Positions 59,248 to 64,000 of a stretch of DNA of 64,000 bases are shown here, piece after piece; positions within the stretch are counted from its first letter, which is position 1; each line of letters begins with the position of its first letter. The DNA is from Desulfosarcina sp. BuS5. GTDB lineage: Bacteria > Desulfobacterota > Desulfobacteria > Desulfobacterales > BuS5. The notes under the pieces were generated by a model that was not told the DNA's origin, made no database searches, and was given only the letters and a program-made list of their open reading frames with translations. Where the stretch lies: NCBI RefSeq assembly GCF_028752835.1, contig NZ_CP087952.1, positions 539,041-603,040 on the forward strand. Reading direction: 5' to 3'. A program made the translations under genes and the position numbers.

Positions 59248-61059
59248 ATGGAAGAAAAAAATAAAAAAAAAGAAAAAAATAAAATCCTGAATGAAGGGAT
59301 TCCCGATCCCAAACAGGTTGAGAAAGAAATAGGTGATTTTCTGGCAAAAAAGTTTGGCGGCACAGTAAAGGTAGTATCGCCTGTAGTCCTGCCCAGGGAA
59401 GTGCAGGCGGAAAAGTCTAAAAAAAAACCTAAAAAGATTATAGATTTTGACTTAACACCTGAAGAGCTTATTTTTTATCTTGATCAGTATATAGTAAAAC
59501 AGGATGATGCCAAAGCGGTTCTGGCTACAAAAATATGCACTCATTTTAACAGGATAAAGCGTTTGGGTGAAGCGACTGTTGAGATGGATGACATGGTCGG
59601 GAGCATAAAGAACAATGTTCTTATGATAGGGCCCACAGGTGTCGGCAAGACTTACATGATCAAGCTTATTGCAAAAAAAATAGGCGTTCCTTTTGCAAAG
59701 GGAGATGCAACCAAATTCAGTGAAACAGGATATGTCGGAGGTGATGTAGAAGATCTTGTCAGGGATCTTGTAAGGGACGCTGATAATGATATCGGTATAG
59801 CACAGTATGGTATAGTATATATCGATGAGATTGATAAAATAGCCTCGAGCCGTAACCTTGTAGGGGCTGATATTTCCCGTACAGGCGTTCAGCGCGCCCT
59901 TCTCAAGCCGATGGAAGAGACGGATGTGGATTTGAAGGTTCAGCATGATCCGATTTCCATGATCCAGGAAATTGAAAGGTATCGTAAAACCGGTAAACGG
60001 GAAAAAAGGACAGTTAACACAAAAAACATACTCTTTATCATGAGCGGCGCTTTTTCTGAAATCCCGGAAATTATAACAAGGCGCATGACCAAACAGAATA
60101 TCGGTTTTGGCGCGCAGCTTAAAAACGCTGAAAAAGATACTGAAAAATTGAAGCATGTTAAGTCCGAAGACCTGATAGAATTCGGATTTGAATCGGAATT
60201 TATCGGCAGACTTCCGGTGATAGCTGTTTTTGAAAGATTATCTGGAAATGATCTTTATGAAATCCTGAAAAATCCAAGTAACCCGATTATACTTGGTAAA
60301 AGACTCGATTTTTCAGCTTATGGCATAGATATAAAATTTGATGATGATTTTCTTAGAGTTTTGGCACGTCGAGCTTTTGAAGAAAACACCGGGGCAAGAG
60401 GCCTGGTAAGCGCAATGGAAAGGGCATTGCTGTTGTTTGAAAAAAGACTCCCATCGACCGATATTAAAATATTTTCGGCTACAACTTCAGTTATTGATTC
60501 TCCTGGGGCCTATATGGAAAAGATTTTATCTCCTATAGAAAGCGATCAGGCGAGTGATCAGGAGAGGGTCTATAAACAACTGGTGGTTAATGAGAAAGAG
60601 TTTATAAAAAAATACCTGGTATCAAGAAAAAAAACATTCTCCAACAAGTATAATGTCGCCCTTACGGCTCCGCAGATTGATATTGCCGCTGAATATTATT
60701 CGAGAAATATAATGGATATCGGCATTGTTTTAAAAAAAATAAAGTCATATTATGATGAAGTCAAAAAGATAGAACTATACTTTTTTAACATGCATGATAT
60801 CAATATTATTTTTGAAGATGATGCCGTTGATTATATAATTGAACAAAGGGTAGTCTATTCAGTTAAACTGGAAGATTTTTGCAAGGAGTTGACTCAAAAT
60901 TTTGAGCATGGCTTAAAATTGATCAGGGAAAAAACCGGAAGAAACAGATTTTTTATTACAAAAGATGCCTTGGTCGTCCCGGATGACTATATCAGCAATC
61001 TAATTAAAAAAGAATTAAAAAAAGAATTAAGCGGGCGCACTTTGCCGGCGATTGATTAA
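59248..61059 (+). CDS. ClpX-like AAA+ unfoldase lacking the zinc domain, with C-terminal extension
   Basis: 603 residues, against about 420 for ClpX. No zinc-binding domain: the N-terminal 70 residues are charged, lysine-rich and free of cysteine. The AAA+ core matches ClpX: Walker A MIGPTGVGKTYMIKLIAKKI, Walker B GIVYIDEIDKIASSR, pore loop in SETGYVGGDVEDLVRDL, arginine-rich VRDLVRDADND, and the ClpP-docking IGF loop in KQNIGFGAQLK. Residues about 400-603 form an extension without known match (YSRNIMDIGIVLKKIKSYYD). The IGF loop suggests it can feed ClpP; substrate choice would differ from ClpX. It is followed 32 bases later by ahbC. Confidence 0.88.
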   Translation: MEEKNKKKEKNKILNEGIPDPKQVEKEIGDFLAKKFGGTVKVVSPVVLPREVQAEKSKKKPKKIIDFDLTPEELIFYLDQYIVKQDDAKAVLATKICTHFNRIKRLGEATVEMDDMVGSIKNNVLMIGPTGVGKTYMIKLIAKKIGVPFAKGDATKFSETGYVGGDVEDLVRDLVRDADNDIGIAQYGIVYIDEIDKIASSRNLVGADISRTGVQRALLKPMEETDVDLKVQHDPISMIQEIERYRKTGKREKRTVNTKNILFIMSGAFSEIPEIITRRMTKQNIGFGAQLKNAEKDTEKLKHVKSEDLIEFGFESEFIGRLPVIAVFERLSGNDLYEILKNPSNPIILGKRLDFSAYGIDIKFDDDFLRVLARRAFEENTGARGLVSAMERALLLFEKRLPSTDIKIFSATTSVIDSPGAYMEKILSPIESDQASDQERVYKQLVVNEKEFIKKYLVSRKKTFSNKYNVALTAPQIDIAAEYYSRNIMDIGIVLKKIKSYYDEVKKIELYFFNMHDINIIFEDDAVDYIIEQRVVYSVKLEDFCKELTQNFEHGLKLIREKTGRNRFFITKDALVVPDDYISNLIKKELKKELSGRTLPAID

Positions 61060-61090
61060 AGGGCTTCCCAGCCTTTGCGAGAATACAATT

Positions 61091-62269
61091 ATGATTGGAA
61101 TTTCAAAGCTTTACTGTGGAACAGTGGAACCTTCTGATGCGCTTCGCTATGGGCGTCATTCTTCTAAACTCCCTTCTCACCTGTTACAGTTTTCACATGA
61201 TAAAAAGCCGGTGGTGGTATGGAACATCACCAGGAAGTGTAATTTAAAGTGTGTCCACTGTTATGCCCACGCCAAAGACAAGGATTTTGAAAACGAACTT
61301 TCCACCCGGGAAGGATTTGCAATAATTGATGACCTTGCCGAATTCGGTGTCCCAGTTATTCTGTTTTCAGGCGGAGAACCTTTGACCCGCAAGGATCTGC
61401 CTGAACTTGCAGCATATGCCATTAAAAAAGGAATGCGCGCTGTAATTTCGACTAACGGCACATTGATAACAAAAAAGACCGCTCAAACATTAAAGGAAAT
61501 AGGTTTATCATATGTCGGCATAAGCATCGACGGAATGGAAGAGATAAACGATCGCTTCCGGGGCGTAAAGGGAGCCTTTAATTCAGCTATTAAAGGGATT
61601 GAAAATTGTAAGGCGGCCGGTATCAAAGTAGGCCTGCGTTTTACTATTAATAAATTTAATGCGGGTGAAATTCCGCAAATCTTTGATCTTTTGGAAGAGA
61701 TGGATATACCCAGGGTTTGTTTCTATCATCTTGTTTATGCCGGGAGGGGGTCTGAACTTGTTAAAGAGGATTCAACTCATACAGAGACAAGAGAGATTGT
61801 CGATTTAATCATAAAACGCACCAAAGAACTGCATGATAAAGGAAAACCCAAAGAAGTTTTAACTGTTGATAATCATGCTGACGGCCCTTATTTGTATATG
61901 AAATTACTTAAAGAGGATCCGGATAGAGCAAAGGGAGTGCTTGAACTCCTCAAGATGAATGAGGGCAACAGCTCCGGCCGGGGCATAGGATGTATAAGCT
62001 GGGACGGCGAGGTTTATCCGGATCAGTTCTGGCGTCATTACAGCTTCGGTAATGTCGGAAACAGGCCTTTTTCCAAAATATGGACCGATCTTTCAGAGCC
62101 CCTTATGAAGAGACTGAAAGATAAAAAAAAATATGTCACCGGAAGATGTGCAACCTGCAAATGGCTTGATATCTGTGCCGGTAATTTCAGAGTCCGGGCA
62201 GAGGCTGTTACGGGAGATTTATGGGCGCCTGATCCGGCATGTTATCTGACAGATGATGAAATAAAATAA
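61091..62269 (+). CDS. ahbC: AhbC, 12,18-didecarboxysiroheme deacetylase (radical SAM)
   Basis: 392 residues from the ATG at 61091; a longer frame to 61052 overlaps the ClpX-like gene, but the downstream ATG gives the family's conserved MIGISKLYCGTVEPSDALRY. The radical-SAM cluster motif is CNLKCVHC, followed by SGGEPLTRKDLPELAAYAIK. A C-terminal cysteine cluster (GRCATCKWLDICAGNFRVRA) binds the auxiliary [4Fe-4S]. The enzyme removes acetate side chains to give iron-coproporphyrin III in the siroheme-to-heme pathway. It is followed by hemB and ahbD on the same strand. Confidence 0.93.
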   Translation: MIGISKLYCGTVEPSDALRYGRHSSKLPSHLLQFSHDKKPVVVWNITRKCNLKCVHCYAHAKDKDFENELSTREGFAIIDDLAEFGVPVILFSGGEPLTRKDLPELAAYAIKKGMRAVISTNGTLITKKTAQTLKEIGLSYVGISIDGMEEINDRFRGVKGAFNSAIKGIENCKAAGIKVGLRFTINKFNAGEIPQIFDLLEEMDIPRVCFYHLVYAGRGSELVKEDSTHTETREIVDLIIKRTKELHDKGKPKEVLTVDNHADGPYLYMKLLKEDPDRAKGVLELLKMNEGNSSGRGIGCISWDGEVYPDQFWRHYSFGNVGNRPFSKIWTDLSEPLMKRLKDKKKYVTGRCATCKWLDICAGNFRVRAEAVTGDLWAPDPACYLTDDEIK

Positions 62270-62403
62270 TTAGCCACCCGCTCGCTATGCTCGCTCGACC
62301 CACACAAACAGACACGGACAAAACACTATATTTGCAGGTGGACTAATCCGCATGTCTGTGTGCGTCTGTGGCTAATAAATGTATTTTTAATGTGAGGATA
62401 AAT

Positions 62404-63384
62404 ATGCTTTTCCCTGAATACAGACCCCGACGCTTGAGGCAAAATAACGGATTCCGCAGGATGATACGTGAAACACTCCTTTCGGTTAATGATCTGATTA
62501 TGCCCCTTTTTGCTATTTCCGGCAAAAATGTCAAAAATTCCATACCGTCCATGCCAGGGCAGTACCAGCTATCCATAGAAAACCTTGTCAAAACGGCAGA
62601 ATATGCATATAGCCTTGGAATACCGGCTGTGATGATATTCGGCATACCTGATCAAAAAGATTCCCTTGGAACGGAAGCTTATGCAGATGATGGTATTGTT
62701 CAAAAAGCAGTCAAAACACTCAAAAACAGCATTCCCGGGCTTGTCGTGATAACAGATGTATGCTTGTGCCAGTATACGGATCACGGGCATTGCGGCATAG
62801 TAAAAGGCGATATTGTTGATAATGATTCCACAATTGACTTGCTTGCCGCAACCGTTTTGTCCCATGTACAGGCCGGCGCGGATATGGTAGCGCCATCGGA
62901 TATGATGGACGGTCGTATTGCTGAAATAAGAGAGCGGCTGGATGAGAACGAATTCAGCAATATACCCATAATGTCATATTCCGCCAAATATTGTTCCGCT
63001 TATTACGGGCCGTTTCGGGAGGCAGCAGATTCAGCGCCGAAATTCGGTGATAGAAGAACCTATCAAATGGACCCGTGCAATGGCCTTGAGGCACTTCGTG
63101 AGGTAGAACTGGATATTAGCGAAGGCGCAGACATCATAATGATAAAACCGGCTCTTCCTTATCTTGATATTATCCGCCGTACAAGAGACTCCATTGATCT
63201 TCCAGTGGCGGCATATAATGTAAGCGGCGAGTATGCCATGATAAAAGCGGCCGATCAAAAAGGCTGGATTGACGGCCCAAAAGTAATGATGGAAACTTTA
63301 ATTTCAATTAAACGCGCAGGAGCTGATATGATATTAACATATTTTGCCATCGAGGCTGCGGAAGCATTAAAAAATGCAGCATAA
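62404..63384 (+). CDS. hemB: HemB, porphobilinogen synthase
   Basis: 326 residues from the ATG at 62404, which has GAGGA eight bases upstream; a GTG at 62368 lies in the ahbC-hemB gap and is not favoured. It joins two 5-aminolevulinate molecules. Motifs: FPEYRPRRLRQNNGFRRMIR, metal-site stretch LVVITDVCLCQYTDHGHCGI (cysteine-rich, hence zinc-type), Schiff-base Lys in IIMIKPALPYLDIIR and SYSAKYCSAYYGPF. The gap before it (62270-62403) holds an imperfect inverted pair (TTAGCCAC ... GTGGCTAA). It overlaps ahbD by 11 bases. Confidence 0.95.
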   Translation: MLFPEYRPRRLRQNNGFRRMIRETLLSVNDLIMPLFAISGKNVKNSIPSMPGQYQLSIENLVKTAEYAYSLGIPAVMIFGIPDQKDSLGTEAYADDGIVQKAVKTLKNSIPGLVVITDVCLCQYTDHGHCGIVKGDIVDNDSTIDLLAATVLSHVQAGADMVAPSDMMDGRIAEIRERLDENEFSNIPIMSYSAKYCSAYYGPFREAADSAPKFGDRRTYQMDPCNGLEALREVELDISEGADIIMIKPALPYLDIIRRTRDSIDLPVAAYNVSGEYAMIKAADQKGWIDGPKVMMETLISIKRAGADMILTYFAIEAAEALKNAA

Positions 63385-64000
63385 GCATAAAACCGGTCAT
63401 CCCGAAAATCAAAGCGGCGCAAATCTTCGTCTTGTTGCGTGGGAGATTACACGTAATTGCAACCTTTCATGCATACACTGCCGCGCATCCGCCACCCAGG
63501 GCCCTTATAGCGGCGAACTTGATACTGAAACAGCGCTTCGTCTTATAGATCAGATAGCCGATGTGGGCAGCCCGATAGTAATACTTACAGGCGGCGAACC
63601 ATTGTTAAGGTCTGACATTTTTGAAATAGCATCGTATGGTACCAAAAAAGGACTCCGTATGGTGATGGCCCCCAACGGTACCTTGATAACCGGGGCTTTT
63701 GCAAAAAAAATGATCGAATCGGGCATTAAAAGAATCAGCATCAGCCTGGATGGAGCCGATAAAAAGAGCCATGACAGTTTCAGGGGAGTCGAAGGAGCTT
63801 TTGCAGGTGCTCTTAACGGTATAAAATTTGCCAAAGAGGTTGGCCTGGAATTTCAGATAAATACAACTATAACACAGAAAAATCTTGCTCAAATTCCTGC
63901 TATCCAGGATCTGGCAGTGGAATTAGGCGCGGTGGCTCATCATATCTTTCTCCTGGTTCCAACCGGGCGCGGTAAATATATTGCCGACCAGGAGATATCA
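63374..64000 (+). CDS. ahbD: AhbD, heme synthase (radical SAM), cut by the window end
   Basis: 209 codons are present from the ATG at 63374, which lies inside the last codons of hemB; the frame is open to the window edge. Opening LRLVAWEITRNCNLSCIHCR carries CNLSCIHC, and SPIVILTGGEPLLRSDIFEI is the SAM-binding block. It is related to AhbC but is the second radical-SAM enzyme of the pathway, which decarboxylates the two propionates of iron-coproporphyrin III to give heme b. The gene order ahbC-hemB-ahbD supports the call. Confidence 0.85.
   Translation, partial: MQHKHKTGHPENQSGANLRLVAWEITRNCNLSCIHCRASATQGPYSGELDTETALRLIDQIADVGSPIVILTGGEPLLRSDIFEIASYGTKKGLRMVMAPNGTLITGAFAKKMIESGIKRISISLDGADKKSHDSFRGVEGAFAGALNGIKFAKEVGLEFQINTTITQKNLAQIPAIQDLAVELGAVAHHIFLLVPTGRGKYIADQEIS

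Overview
The window reads as a chromosome segment of a strictly anaerobic Desulfobacterota bacterium, most likely a sulfate reducer of the Desulfobacterales type. The main evidence is the ahbC-hemB-ahbD cluster at the right end (siroheme-dependent heme synthesis, used by sulfate reducers and archaea). A 6-phosphofructokinase with pyrophosphate-type active-site residues, an MJ0042/DUF3426 protein and moderate GC content fit as well. The taxonomic call is inference; there is no rRNA in the window.

Layout. 1-8.0 kb: housekeeping block (acidic MJ0042/DUF3426 membrane protein, tRNA-Met, DUF1992, Ddl, a PurD-PurE fusion, Sua5/YciO, tRNA-Leu, PduO-type cobalamin adenosyltransferase). 8.0-10.4 kb: small accessory island with two MITE-like elements, a transposase remnant and two toxin-antitoxin pairs. 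10.4-13.5 kb: slipin/NfeD membrane-quality operon and a periplasmic rhodanese. 13.6-17.1 kb: the most unusual locus, a NifH-NifD-like fusion overlapping a NifK-like gene, with no nif assembly genes in the window. 17.1-17.9 kb: a decayed REP-associated transposase between inverted repeats. 17.9-25.6 kb: an RNB exoribonuclease, a hybrid histidine kinase overlapping an HD-GYP response regulator, and a lysine/alanine-rich repeat protein. 25.6-34.5 kb: a Yej-like oligopeptide ABC transporter without a binding protein, a probable PPi-dependent phosphofructokinase, MnmA, and an ABC-2 exporter. 34.5-42.6 kb: an acs fragment, envelope proteins (MORN, two OmpA-family), an orphan DNA methyltransferase, MFS, aldo/keto reductase and nitroreductase. 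42.8-47.3 kb: a gutted GAF/HD-GYP gene, an SPFH plus zinc-ribbon gene pair and small unknowns. 47.3-55.6 kb: a decaying type I restriction-modification locus. 55.6-64 kb: Tex, a U32 peptidase, a ClpX-like ATPase without zinc domain, and ahbC-hemB-ahbD.

Two themes recur. First, several genes are broken by clean internal deletions or small indels: hsdR has lost part of its motor in frame, hsdS has a dinucleotide frameshift, the KilA-N and GAF/HD-GYP genes have internal deletions, and a transposase has several lesions. Second, short palindromic repeats are scattered through the window. One family (core GTAGGGGCAC...GTGCCCCTAC) lies inside the hsdR reading frame twice without breaking it. Another family is a roughly 110-118 bp MITE seen twice.

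The best candidate for an undescribed system is the nitrogenase-like pair at 13.6-17.1 kb. The electron-donor module is fused to the D-type subunit. Four cysteines that could hold a [4Fe-4S] cluster are present, but the FeMo-cofactor ligands are not evident. Its substrate cannot be read from the window.
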